Source: Paracoccus sp. N5 (GTDB lineage: Bacteria; Pseudomonadota; Alphaproteobacteria; Rhodobacterales; Rhodobacteraceae). From it: a stretch of 64,000 bases of DNA. The stretch is from the NCBI RefSeq assembly GCF_000371965.1, contig NZ_AQUO01000001.1, positions 1,620,001 through 1,684,000 of the forward strand, in the 5' to 3' direction. Of this stretch, positions 44,465-52,646 are shown in pieces. How positions within the stretch are numbered: position 1 is the first letter of the stretch; each line of letters begins with the position of its first letter. The notes beneath the pieces were generated by a model, which was given only the letters and a program-made list of their open reading frames with translations, had not been told where the DNA came from and ran no database searches. Position numbers and translations under genes: made by a program.

Positions 44465-45352
44465 ATTGTTGTCGATCTCGAGCCGGCCATCGAAGATAAA
44501 GCGTTGCAGCGCCTCGAAAGAGTTGAGCGTATAGTTGATGGCGGTCTTCAGCTTACCCTGCGCGACCTCCTTATGCTCCTCGAGCAGCCTCTCGATTTCG
44601 CTGACGATCGGGAGGGTCCGTTCCCGACGCTTGGCTTCACGCTCAGCAAAAGGAAGATAGGCCGCCGCCTTCTCGACAACATACATTCCCTTGATCAGGT
44701 CCACGAACCGCCTGGACAGCGGGCTGTTGGAAAGCTCTTCGAATTTCCGCCTGGTATGCGCCCAACAGCGAACCGGCGACATTGCGTCGTTCCGGCCGTC
44801 GGCCTTGAAGAGGACATTATACCCGGCGTAGCCATCGATCTGGAGATGGCGGATCGCTGTTCCCGACATCAGCCCCTTGATCGTTTCGCCGGACCGTGAC
44901 GATCGCGCCTGAAAGGCGACCACCGGCCTAGCATCCGGGTTCCATTTCCGCTCATCACGCAAGAAGGCATAGATGTAGAACCTGTCGCACCGGCCCTTGC
45001 CCTTCTGTTTGGCCGCCCCTTGCCGTTGAACGCGGATCGGCGTCTCGTCGGCATGCACAACCTCGCCGGCCTTGACGTAGTCGAACATCGCCTCCTGGAT
45101 AGGTGCCAACGCGGAGGCGACATGGATCGCGCTCCGGTTGAGAGTGCTGTCGGCGTGACCGATCCCCTGGTTCCTGATCCTGCGACCCGCCCGGGTGTTG
45201 GTGCTGTGCTCGTAATGTTTCTGCGCCGCAAAGGTGAGAACCGTTTCGAGGCTCAGTTTCTTGCGCTTCATGATATGGCGACTTGCCTGCTGGCAGTTGG
45301 GGCCTGTCTCCTTGCAGGCCTGTTTGCCGCAGACGCCCTGATAGTAGACATG
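44465..45352 (-). pseudogene. IS66-family transposase (TnpC) fragment
   Basis: About 296 codons of the IS66 DDE transposase remain: MKRKKLSLETVLTFAAQKHY, VKAGEVVHADETPIRVQRQG (first catalytic Asp), LMSGTAIRHLQIDGYAGYNV (second Asp), CWAHTRRKFEELSN and FDGRLEIDNN. It stops exactly at EIDNN, where IS66 proteins continue with a conserved Glu-containing ERA segment, so the catalytic Glu is lost at the junction with the capsid remnant. The other end is interrupted by the IS3-family element at 45353. TnpA and TnpB are absent. Confidence 0.82.
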
Positions 45353-45391
45353 TGAGCTACTCCCCATCTCTTGGACAGTTTCCGGGATGAT

Positions 45392-46282
45392 TTAAGCTAC
45401 TCTCTGCCCCTGCTGATCGGTTTCGATCTGGTTGAAGTAGACCACGGCGGGCGGCTGTCCGCCATGGGCGGCGTGGGGCCGCTGGTGGTTGTAGAAGGTG
45501 ATCCATCGGCCAACGCCCGCCTTCGCCTGCGAGCCGGTCTCCCAGGCGTGCAGATAGACGCACTCATACTTCAGGGACCGCCAAAGGCGCTCGATGAAGA
45601 TGTTGTCGAGACACCGGCCCTTGCCGTCCATCGAGATCCGGGTGCCGATCCGTTTCAGCCGGTCGGTCCAGGCGAAGGACGTGAACTGCGAGCCCTGATC
45701 GGTGTTCATGATCTCGGGCGGGCCGAAGCGGTGGACCGCCTCGTTCAGCGCCTCGACGCAGAAGTCGGCTTCGAGCGTGTTCGAGATGCGCCAGGCCAGC
45801 ACCTTGCGGGTGAACCAGTCCATGATGGCGACCAGGTAGAGGAAGCCTCGTCGCATCGGCAGATAGGTGATGTCGGCACACCAGGCATGGTTGTGCCGAT
45901 CGACCCGCAGGCCACCCAGCAGATAGGGGTAGGTCTTGTGCCCCTTCGCAGGCTTGCTGGTGTTGGGCTTCTGGTAGATCGGCATCAGACGCATGAGCCG
46001 CATCAGCCGCCGGATGCGCTTCATGTTCACTGGGTGCCCTTCGTTCTGCAGGTGCCAGGTCATCTGCTGGACGCCGTAGAAGGGGGTTTCCAGGAACTGA
46101 CGGTCGATCAGCCGCATGAGCGCCAGGTTCATCTCGGTCTCGCCCTGCGGTGCGTAGTAGAACGACGACCGCGAGATCGACAGCAGACGGCATTGCGCCC
46201 CGACCGACAGCGTGGGGTGAGAGCGTTCGATCATCCCGCGCCTCACCTGCCGGTCCAGGGCTTGAGCTTTCGTGACAAAAAA
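45392..46282 (-). CDS. IS3-family transposase OrfB (reached by -1 frameshift)
   Basis: About 296 residues from the slippery site onward. HTH_21 and rve integrase domains: CADITYLPM (first Asp), NTDQGSQF (second Asp) and LDNIFIERLWRSLKYE with the DDE Glu 35 residues later. It is produced mainly as an OrfAB fusion by -1 slippage on the run of six T at 46282-46277; an internal ATG at 46234 could also start a short OrfB. All catalytic residues are intact, so the element may be active. Confidence 0.88.
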   Translation of the reverse strand, partial: FFVTKAQALDRQVRRGMIERSHPTLSVGAQCRLLSISRSSFYYAPQGETEMNLALMRLIDRQFLETPFYGVQQMTWHLQNEGHPVNMKRIRRLMRLMRLMPIYQKPNTSKPAKGHKTYPYLLGGLRVDRHNHAWCADITYLPMRRGFLYLVAIMDWFTRKVLAWRISNTLEADFCVEALNEAVHRFGPPEIMNTDQGSQFTSFAWTDRLKRIGTRISMDGKGRCLDNIFIERLWRSLKYECVYLHAWETGSQAKAGVGRWITFYNHQRPHAAHGGQPPAVVYFNQIETDQQGQRVA

Positions 46283-46536
46283 TCGTTGGCGACGGCCAGC
46301 TCTCCGATCTTGGCGTGCAGCGATCGCACCGTCTCCTCGTCGACCTCGGCCTTCTTCTTCCTGCCGCGTTCGAAGATGTCCGATGCCCCCTCGAGCAGCG
46401 CCTTCTTCCACTGGTGGATCATCGTCGGATGCACGCCGTATTCCGCGGCCAGCTCCGACACGGTGCGCTCGCCCTTCACGGCTTCCAGCGCCACGCGAGC
46501 CTTGAAGCCCGCGTCATGGTTCCTGCGTTTCGACAT
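46243..46536 (-). CDS. IS3-family transposase OrfA
   Basis: A 97-residue helix-turn-helix protein (HTH_Tnp_1): HDAGFKARVALEAVKGERTV, SELAAEYGVHPTMIHQWKKA, then a leucine-zipper-like tail (VRSLHAKIGELAVANDFLSR). It binds the terminal repeats. The slippery run TTTTTTG falls in codons for DFL near its end and shifts ribosomes into orfB. Confidence 0.9.
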   Translation of the reverse strand: MSKRRNHDAGFKARVALEAVKGERTVSELAAEYGVHPTMIHQWKKALLEGASDIFERGRKKKAEVDEETVRSLHAKIGELAVANDFLSRKLKPWTGR

Positions 46537-46618
46537 CGTCTGTTCTCCTCGTTCTTGGAGACCAGCAGACGGAAGATCAGAGCTTACGTCACTGTCCGAT
46601 TTTCGGGGAGGTGCTCAG

Positions 46619-46978
46619 GTGGCCCGCGAATGGTCCGGCTTCGATCGGATCGATCACCCCCGCTTCGCCAAGCTTTTCCGCAGATTCAGATCCAGCCGCC
46701 CGATCCCCCTGGTCGAGCACCTGCCGGAGAAGATCCGGATGTTTCGCGGCCAGGACGTCGGCGACGCCTTCGGCCTGGCGTGGACCACCGATCGCGCCGT
46801 GGCGGAGGGCTTCGCGCAGGGGCACCGGGGCATCGTCCATGATGACCCCTACGTCTACGAGATCACCGTGCCCAAGGAGGAGGTCGCGTTTGCATGCGAT
46901 GACCGCGGCGAGGCCGAGATCGTCCTTCTGAGCATCACGCCGGCGATGGTCCGACAGACCATCGAAAACGCCGCCTGA
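46619..46978 (+). pseudogene. 3' fragment of a truncated gene, unknown function
   Basis: A 119-codon open frame entering directly from the IS3 right end and ending at TGA 46978. It reads FDRIDHPRFAKLFRRFRSS, GLAWTTDRAVAEGFAQGHRG and PYVYEITVPKEEVAFACDDR. No start codon or ribosome site belongs to it, so the 5' part was removed with the IS event. The AWTTDRAVAEGFA pattern recalls small ADP-ribosyltransferase/RES-like or phage-borne hypothetical proteins; I cannot assign it. Confidence 0.6.
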
Positions 46979-47000
46979 AAGGCTCGGATTCTGAGGGGGC

Positions 47001-47016
47001 GTTACCGTTTGGTAAC
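47001..47016. repeat. Short hairpin GTTACC-GTTT-GGTAAC
   Basis: Perfect 6-bp arms around a four-base loop, 22 bases after the truncated gene. It lies between that gene and tRNA-Ser and could be an element end, a recombinase site or a weak transcription stop. Confidence 0.45.
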
Positions 47017-47086
47017 GAGGGCGCACCCCGAACCGCTAGCTGGTCCAGCGGAGATTTCTGAAAAATTCAACGATTTCAGGATGTTG

Positions 47087-47176
47087 TGGCGGAGACGAAG
47101 GGATTCGAACCCTCGAGGCGGTTTCCCGCCTGCACCCTTAGCAGGGGTGTGCCTTCGACCACTCGGCCACGTCTCC
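47087..47176 (-). tRNA. tRNA-Ser (anticodon GCU)
   Basis: On the minus strand the molecule starts GGAGACGTGGCCGAGTGGTC and folds into a full cloverleaf: acceptor GGAGACG/CGTCTCC, D-arm, anticodon loop CTGCTAA with GCU, a long serine-type variable arm (GCAGGCGGGAAACCGCCTCG) and T-arm GAGGGTTCGAATCCC. Discriminator G and an encoded CCA (47089-47087) follow. Its 3' end faces the decayed mobile region, the usual orientation for an integrase target. Confidence 0.95.
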
Positions 47177-47450
47177 GCCGCCCCGTATATGGGGCAATCT
47201 GCAAGGAAACAAGGGGCTATCGGAGAGATGGCGCGACCGGCCGACCAGCGCGGGATTTCCGCAATTTCTTGCGGCCCGTCATGCCACAGGCGTGGTGTGC
47301 GGAGGTGGTTTTGCGCTCCGGCCCGCATAAGAACGGCGTGGCGGGCCGGCGAGGCTCGGCATGGGGGAGCGGAGCCGAGCCAGGTGCAGACCTCTTTCCG
47401 CGCGATCTTCAGCAGAGCCTGGTCCCATCGAGGCCGCGGAGCTCGTCCGG
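47177..47450. other. Intergenic region upstream of tRNA-Ser, no gene seen
   Basis: It holds the tRNA promoter and the tail of the TPP-enzyme transcript. An 8-bp inverted repeat GGCTCGGC/GCCGAGCC (47353-47360 and 47374-47381) lies 70 bases past the enzyme's stop codon and could act as its transcription end, but lacks a T-run. Confidence 0.5.
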
Positions 47451-49115
47451 CTACCGATCCCGGACGGCGCCGGCCTCGCCCGCGGCGCGGGTCTCGGTCA
47501 GGGTGGCGCCGGTGGACAGGGCCTCGGGGTCCAGGCGCAGGTCCAGCACCGCCAGCGTGCCGGCGGCGCGGGCGCGGGCGAAGGCGGCGGCGAAATCCTC
47601 TTGCCGGGTGACGTTTTCGCCGAAGCCGCCATGGGCGCGGGCCAGCGCGGCGAAGTCGGGGTTCGCGAGATCGGTGCCCGAGACCCGGCCGGGATAGCTG
47701 CGTTCCTGATGCATGCGGATGGTGCCGTAGCGGCCATTGTTCGCCACCAGCACGATCACGGCGGCGCCATGCTGGGCAGCCGTCGATAGCTCGTTCATCG
47801 TCATCTGCAGGCAGCCGTCGCCGGCCATGCAGACCACCGTGCGGCCGGGATGCTGCAGCTTGGCGGCGATGGCCGCGGGCAGGCCGTAGCCCATCGAGCC
47901 CGAGGTCGGCGCCAGCTGGCTGCCCCAGCGCCGGAAGCGATAGTAGCGATGCACGAAAGCCGCGTAATTGCCGGCGCCGTTGGTGATGACCGCATCCTCG
48001 GGCAGGGTGTCCGAGAGCCAGCGCACCACGGCCTCCATCCGCACCGCGCCGGGGGTGGGCTGCGGCTGCTGCCAGGCCTCGTATGCGGCGCGCAGCCCGG
48101 CGGTCCAGTCGTCCCAGCGGCGCGGCGCGGGCAGCGCCGCCAGCGCCGCGACCACGGCGCGCGGATCGGCCACCAGCCCCGGATCGGGCCGCCACAGGTG
48201 CCCCAGCTCATCGGGCGCGGGGTGGACATGGATCACCCGCGCCTGCGGGCGCACCGGGTCCATCAGCTCATAGCCGCGGGTCAGCGTGTCGCCCAGCCGC
48301 GCGCCCAGGGACAGCAGGCAATCCGCCTGCGCCAGCGCCTGGCCCAGGGCCGGGTTCATGCCGACGCCCAGGTCGCCGACATAGTTCGGATGCGCGTTGT
48401 CCATATGCCCCTGGCGGCGGAAGGGCACGGCGACCGGCAGGCCCCAGCTTGCGGCAAAGCGCGCCAGGTCGTCGGCCGCCGCCTGCGACCAGAGCGTGCC
48501 GCCCGGGATCACCAGCGGGCGCTCGGCCCCGGCCAGCGCCTCGGCCAGCGCCGCGACCGACTCGGGCGCCACCGCCGCCAGGGCCGCGGCGGGCGGCGGA
48601 ATGTCGGGCACCTCGGCGCGGGCGCTCAGCATGTCCTCGGGCAGGGCCAGCACCACCGGGCCGGGCCGCCCCGAGACCGCCAGGTGAAAGGCACGCGACA
48701 GGTATTCGGGGATGCGCTCGGTCTGGTCGATCTGTGCCACCCATTTCGCCAGCGGGCCGAACATGGCGCGGTAATCGACCTCCTGGAAGGCATCGCGGTC
48801 GCGGTCGGCGCGGGCGATCTGGCCCACGAACAGGATCATCGGCGTGGAATCCTGCCGCGCCACATGCACGCCGGCGCTGGCATTCGTCGCCCCCGGCCCG
48901 CGGGTGACGAAGGCCACGCCCGGCCGGCCGGTCAGCTTGCCATGCGCCTCGGCCATCATCGCCGCCGCGCCCTCGTGCCGGCAGACGATGTTCCGGATGC
49001 CCGAGCCGTGCAGCCCGTCCAGCGCCGCCAGGAAGCTTTCGCCGGGGACCGAGAACACCCGCGCGACCCCGTTCGCCTTCAACGCATCGACCAGAATCTG
49101 CCCGCCGTGCCGCAT
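47451..49115 (-). CDS. Thiamine-pyrophosphate-dependent enzyme, acetolactate-synthase-like
   Basis: A 554-residue three-domain ThDP enzyme. The PYR domain has CRHEGAAAMMAEAHGKLTGRP with the activating Glu near residue 48, a central Rossmann-like domain follows (about 190-330), and the PP domain carries the cofactor motif GDGCLQMTMNEL ... VLVANN. Order and length match acetolactate synthase, glyoxylate carboligase and related decarboxylases. No small regulatory subunit adjoins it, so a catabolic or unknown role is more likely than branched-chain amino acid synthesis. Confidence 0.82.
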   Translation of the reverse strand: MRHGGQILVDALKANGVARVFSVPGESFLAALDGLHGSGIRNIVCRHEGAAAMMAEAHGKLTGRPGVAFVTRGPGATNASAGVHVARQDSTPMILFVGQIARADRDRDAFQEVDYRAMFGPLAKWVAQIDQTERIPEYLSRAFHLAVSGRPGPVVLALPEDMLSARAEVPDIPPPAAALAAVAPESVAALAEALAGAERPLVIPGGTLWSQAAADDLARFAASWGLPVAVPFRRQGHMDNAHPNYVGDLGVGMNPALGQALAQADCLLSLGARLGDTLTRGYELMDPVRPQARVIHVHPAPDELGHLWRPDPGLVADPRAVVAALAALPAPRRWDDWTAGLRAAYEAWQQPQPTPGAVRMEAVVRWLSDTLPEDAVITNGAGNYAAFVHRYYRFRRWGSQLAPTSGSMGYGLPAAIAAKLQHPGRTVVCMAGDGCLQMTMNELSTAAQHGAAVIVLVANNGRYGTIRMHQERSYPGRVSGTDLANPDFAALARAHGGFGENVTRQEDFAAAFARARAAGTLAVLDLRLDPEALSTGATLTETRAAGEAGAVRDR

Positions 49116-49215
49116 CGATGCCTCCCTTGTCCCGGCGCCAGTCTTGCCGGGCGGGCGGGCGCTGGCAAGCCAAAGGCTTTACAGCCTGCGATGCCCGCCG
49201 TATCTGTGCGGGGTC

Positions 49216-49686
49216 ATGGCCACGAAATCCGATCCCAACTACAAGATCATCGCCGAGAACCGCCGGGCGCGCTTCGACTATTTCATCGAAAGCGACCTCG
49301 AGGTCGGGATCGTGCTGACCGGCTCCGAGGTGAAAAGCCTGCGCACCGGCCAGTCGAACATCGCCGAGAGCTATGCCTCGGTCGAGGAGGGCGAGCTGTG
49401 GCTGATCAACGGCTATATCGCCGCCTACAAGCAGGCCGGCGTCTTCGGCCATGAAGAGCGGCGCAAGCGCAAGCTCTTGGTCAGCCGCAAGGAGCTGGCG
49501 CGGCTCTGGCAGGCGGTGGGGCGCGAGGGCATGACGCTGGTGCCGCTGGTGATGTATTTCAACGACCGCGGCATGGTGAAGCTGAAGATCGGCGTCGCCA
49601 AGGGCAAGAAGAACCACGACAAGCGCGAAACCGACGCGAAACGCGACTGGAACCGGCAGAAGCAGCGCCTGCTGAAACAGGGATAG
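49216..49686 (+). CDS. smpB: SsrA-binding protein SmpB
   Basis: A 156-residue tmRNA partner for rescue of stalled ribosomes. Typical blocks: ENRRARFDYFIESDLEVGIV, LTGSEVKSLRTGQSNIAESY, GYIAAYKQAGVFGHEERRKR and the basic tail KGKKNHDKRETDAKRDW. Divergent from the TPP enzyme gene with 100 bases between starts. The gene for tmRNA itself is not seen in the window. Confidence 0.96.
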   Translation: MATKSDPNYKIIAENRRARFDYFIESDLEVGIVLTGSEVKSLRTGQSNIAESYASVEEGELWLINGYIAAYKQAGVFGHEERRKRKLLVSRKELARLWQAVGREGMTLVPLVMYFNDRGMVKLKIGVAKGKKNHDKRETDAKRDWNRQKQRLLKQG

Positions 49687-49748
49687 GCATTGCAGCCCCG
49701 CGCGCCTGCGGTTACATCGAAGGCGTTTTTCGCGGGGGAGCCAGGCCG

Positions 49749-50615
49749 ATGTCCCAGACGACCGATTCCGACGATCCCAGGGTGCTGGTCTCGACCGACT
49801 GGCTCGCGGCCCATCTGAACGATCCCGACCTGCGCATCATCGACGCGACCTGGTTCCTGGAGCCGGGCCGCGACGCCCGCGCCGAATACATGGAGGCGCA
49901 TATCCCCGGCGCCCGCTTCTTCGATCTCGACGAGATCGCGGACAAGCGCAGCCAGCTGCCGCATATGGCGCCGCCGCCCGAGATGTTCATCAGCCGCATG
50001 CGCGCCATGGGCATCGGCGACGGCCATCAGGTCGTGGTTTATGACAATTCGCCGGTGCGTTCGGCGGCGCGGGTCTGGTGGACCTTCAAGCTAATGGGCA
50101 AGCCCGACGTCGCGGTGCTGGACGGCGGCTTTGCCAAGTGGCAGGCCGAGGGCCGCCCGATCGAGGACATGCCGCCGATCCAGCGCGACCGCCACATCAC
50201 CGTCGCCCGCCAGGCCGGGCTGGTGCGCGACGTGACCCAGGTCGCCGCCGCCAGCAAGCTCGGCAGCCACGAGATCGTCGATGCCCGCAGCGCCGAGCGC
50301 TTTCGCGGCGAGGCGCCCGAGCCGCGCCCCGGCCTGCGCGCGGGCCATATCCCCGGCTCGAAAAGCCTGCCCTTCGGCCGGCTCTATAACGCCGACGGCA
50401 CCCTGAAGGCGCCGGACGCGCTGCGCGCCGAATTCCTGGCCGCCGGGGTCGATCTGTCCAGGCCAGTCATCACCAGCTGCGGCTCGGGGGTGACGGCGGC
50501 CTCGCTGTTCCTGGCGCTCGAACGCATCGGGCACCGGGACCATTCGCTTTACGACGGAAGCTGGGCCGAATGGGGCAGCTTCCCGGACCTTAAAATCGCA
50601 ACCGGAGACGCGTGA
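49749..50615 (+). CDS. sseA: 3-mercaptopyruvate sulfurtransferase
   Basis: A 288-residue protein of two rhodanese domains. The catalytic Cys244 lies in CGSGVT, the six-residue loop diagnostic for mercaptopyruvate rather than thiosulfate sulfurtransferase. The N-terminal inactive domain ends around residue 150, linked by the usual GHIPGSKSLPF block. It moves sulfur from mercaptopyruvate to acceptors such as thioredoxin. Its TGA is directly followed by the ATG of the aminotransferase gene, which may supply or use related keto acids. Confidence 0.93.
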   Translation: MSQTTDSDDPRVLVSTDWLAAHLNDPDLRIIDATWFLEPGRDARAEYMEAHIPGARFFDLDEIADKRSQLPHMAPPPEMFISRMRAMGIGDGHQVVVYDNSPVRSAARVWWTFKLMGKPDVAVLDGGFAKWQAEGRPIEDMPPIQRDRHITVARQAGLVRDVTQVAAASKLGSHEIVDARSAERFRGEAPEPRPGLRAGHIPGSKSLPFGRLYNADGTLKAPDALRAEFLAAGVDLSRPVITSCGSGVTAASLFLALERIGHRDHSLYDGSWAEWGSFPDLKIATGDA

Positions 50616-51800
50616 ATGCTGGGCAATCTGAAACCGCAGGCCCCCGACAAGATCCTGGCCCTGATGGGCGAATTCAAGGCCGATCCCCGCCAGGGCAAGA
50701 TCGACCTCGGCGTCGGGGTCTACAAGGATGCCAGCGGCCACACCCCGATCATGCGCGCCGTGCTTGCCGCCGAAAAGCGGATGCTGGAAACCGAGACGAC
50801 GAAAAGCTACGCCGGCCTGTCGGGCGAGCCGGAGTTCCAGAAGGCCATGGGCGGGCTGATCCTGGGCGATCTGCTGAAGCCGGAAACCACCGCGACGCTG
50901 GCCACGGTCGGCGGCACCGGCGCGATCCGCCAGGCGCTGGAACTGGCGCGGATGGCGAACCCCGACCTGCGGGTCTTCGTCTCGAACCCGACCTGGCCGA
51001 ACCATGTCTCGATCATGAATTTCATGGGCGTGCCGGTGCAGGAATACCGCTATTTCGACGCGGCCACCCGCGGCGTCGATTTCGAGGGCATGAAGGCCGA
51101 CATCTCGGCGGCGAAAAAGGGCGATGTCGTGCTGCTGCACGGCTGCTGCCACAACCCGACCGGCGCCAACCTGACGCTGGAGCAATGGGCCGAGGTCGCC
51201 GGGATCCTGGAAAAGACCGGCGCGATGCCGCTGATCGACCTGGCCTATCAGGGCTTCGGCGACGGGCTGGAAGAGGACGCGGCCGGCACCCGGCTGATCG
51301 CCTCGCGCATCCCCGAGGTGCTGATCGCCGCCTCCTGCAGCAAGAACTTCGGCATCTACCGCGAGCGCACCGGCTGCCTGCTGGCGCTTTGCTCTGACGC
51401 GGCGACGCGCGAGCTGGCCCAGGGCGCCATGGCGTTCCTGAACCGGCAGACCTATTCCTTCCCGCCCTTCCACGGCGCCAAGATCGTCTCGACCGTGCTC
51501 AACACGCCCGAGCTGCGCGCCGACTGGATGGCCGAACTGGAAGCCGTGCGCGGCGGCATGCTGCAACTGCGCGAGCAACTCGCCGGCGAATTGCGCGACC
51601 TGTCGGGCTCGGACCGCTTCGACTTCGTGGCCCGGCACCGCGGCATGTTCTCGCGCCTCGGCGCCACGCCCGAGCAGGTGAAGCGGGTCAAGGAAGAGTT
51701 CGGCATCTACATGGTCGGCGATTCCCGCATCAACATCGCCGGGCTGAACCAGGCCACCATCCCGGTCCTGGCCCGCGCCATCATCGAAGCCGGCGTCTGA
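50616..51800 (+). CDS. Aromatic/aspartate aminotransferase (class I, TyrB/AspC type)
   Basis: A 394-residue PLP enzyme of the AspC/TyrB subgroup. The family opening GKIDLGVGVYKDASGHTPIM is intact, with HGCCHNPTGANLT, DLAYQGFGDG and the PLP Lys243 in SCSKNFGIYRERTG. It transfers amino groups between aspartate or aromatic amino acids and 2-oxoglutarate, and may make mercaptopyruvate-type keto acids from cysteine for the upstream sulfurtransferase. No intergenic space to sseA. Confidence 0.92.
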   Translation: MLGNLKPQAPDKILALMGEFKADPRQGKIDLGVGVYKDASGHTPIMRAVLAAEKRMLETETTKSYAGLSGEPEFQKAMGGLILGDLLKPETTATLATVGGTGAIRQALELARMANPDLRVFVSNPTWPNHVSIMNFMGVPVQEYRYFDAATRGVDFEGMKADISAAKKGDVVLLHGCCHNPTGANLTLEQWAEVAGILEKTGAMPLIDLAYQGFGDGLEEDAAGTRLIASRIPEVLIAASCSKNFGIYRERTGCLLALCSDAATRELAQGAMAFLNRQTYSFPPFHGAKIVSTVLNTPELRADWMAELEAVRGGMLQLREQLAGELRDLSGSDRFDFVARHRGMFSRLGATPEQVKRVKEEFGIYMVGDSRINIAGLNQATIPVLARAIIEAGV

Positions 51801-51859
51801 TCCTGGCGCGGCCGCCGGCCCGGTCCGGCGGTCCGCCACGGGCCGGCAGCGTGCGCATC

Positions 51860-52582
51860 ATGACCAAGCTTGAAGCCGATTTCTGGATCGACCAGCTGGG
51901 CAAGAGCTTCCTCACCGGCTTTCAATGGATCAGCAGGCGCGATGCCGAAGCGCCGGTCGCCGAGCTTGCCATCGAATGGGCCGAGCTGATCGCCAGCGCC
52001 CTCAATGACGTGCGGCTGACCGCGCCGCCGACCGTCGATGACCGGCAACCGTTCCTGCCCTTCATCAAGACGCACCGGATCGGGACCGAGCTGTTTCACG
52101 TCGCGCAAAGCGGCATGCGCGGCGGTCCTCGGCTGGACCTGATCCTGCAGATCTGGTTCGACACCGAACATGCCAGCGGCGGCTTCGGCGTGCCCCTGCT
52201 CATGCAGCGGGTGCCCCGCACCGGGGCCATGCCCGAACCGATGTGGCACGAGCTGCGCGAGACGGCGCAAAAGCTGAACGTGGCAACCCCGTCCGGGCGG
52301 GTCGTCCTGCTGCGGCGCGGCGTGGACCTCAGCAGCGACCGCCCGTCCGACTATGATGCCCACCCGGTGGTGATGAACAGCTTCACCCTGGCCAGCACCC
52401 GCTCGCCGCCGCATCCGGTCTATGGCCGCCGCCTGGACCAGACCTGCCACGACCTTGCCTCGGGCTGGATCGGCGACCCGGCGCTGTCGGGCCGCGAAAG
52501 CTCGCCGGTCTTCGACGAGATCCTCGGCAATTTCCACGTCGGCCGGGTGCTGCGCATCGCCATCCGGCAAGAGGGCGACTGA
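51860..52582 (+). CDS. Hypothetical protein, conserved-looking, no recognised domain
   Basis: A 240-residue soluble protein rich in charged residues: TKLEADFWIDQLGKSFLTGF, AIEWAELIASALNDVRLTAP, LILQIWFDTEHASGGFGVPL and VFDEILGNFHVGRVLRIAIR. No signal peptide, helix-turn-helix or catalytic motif stands out. Codon use is native and the frame is fully open, so it is a real gene. ATG at 51860 is preferred over GTG at 51851; neither has a good ribosome site. It ends just before a repeat element. Confidence 0.65.
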   Translation: MTKLEADFWIDQLGKSFLTGFQWISRRDAEAPVAELAIEWAELIASALNDVRLTAPPTVDDRQPFLPFIKTHRIGTELFHVAQSGMRGGPRLDLILQIWFDTEHASGGFGVPLLMQRVPRTGAMPEPMWHELRETAQKLNVATPSGRVVLLRRGVDLSSDRPSDYDAHPVVMNSFTLASTRSPPHPVYGRRLDQTCHDLASGWIGDPALSGRESSPVFDEILGNFHVGRVLRIAIRQEGD

Positions 52583-52600
52583 ACGATCCCGGCCTTCTTT

Positions 52601-52638
52601 GCTTCAGAAATACCCCGGGGTCCGGGGCAGAGCCCCGG
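52601..52638. repeat. Intergenic GGGGTATTT-type repeat element with double hairpin
   Basis: GCTTCAGAAATACCCCGGGG contains the palindrome ACCCCGGGGT (52612-52621) and is followed by the hairpin CCGGGGC-AGA-GCCCCGG (52622-52638). It fills the gap between two convergent genes and probably serves as a bidirectional terminator. The AAATACCCC core matches the arm of the inverted repeat at 16912-16983. Confidence 0.7.
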
Positions 52639-52646
52639 TCCTGCGC

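Larger units (their letters stand above)
45353..46617 (-). mobile_element. Complete IS3-family insertion sequence, 1265 bp
   Basis: Imperfect terminal inverted repeats TGAGC-ta-CTCCCC...GGACAGT and, at the other end read inward, TGAGC-ac-CTCCCC...GGACAGT bound two overlapping frames, orfA and orfB, transcribed leftward. Ends are 5'-TG...CA-3' as usual for IS3. The flanking triplets are ATG on the left and GGT on the right, so no target duplication remains. The left flank is an IS66 fragment and the right flank a truncated gene, suggesting that an adjacent deletion followed insertion. Confidence 0.9.
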
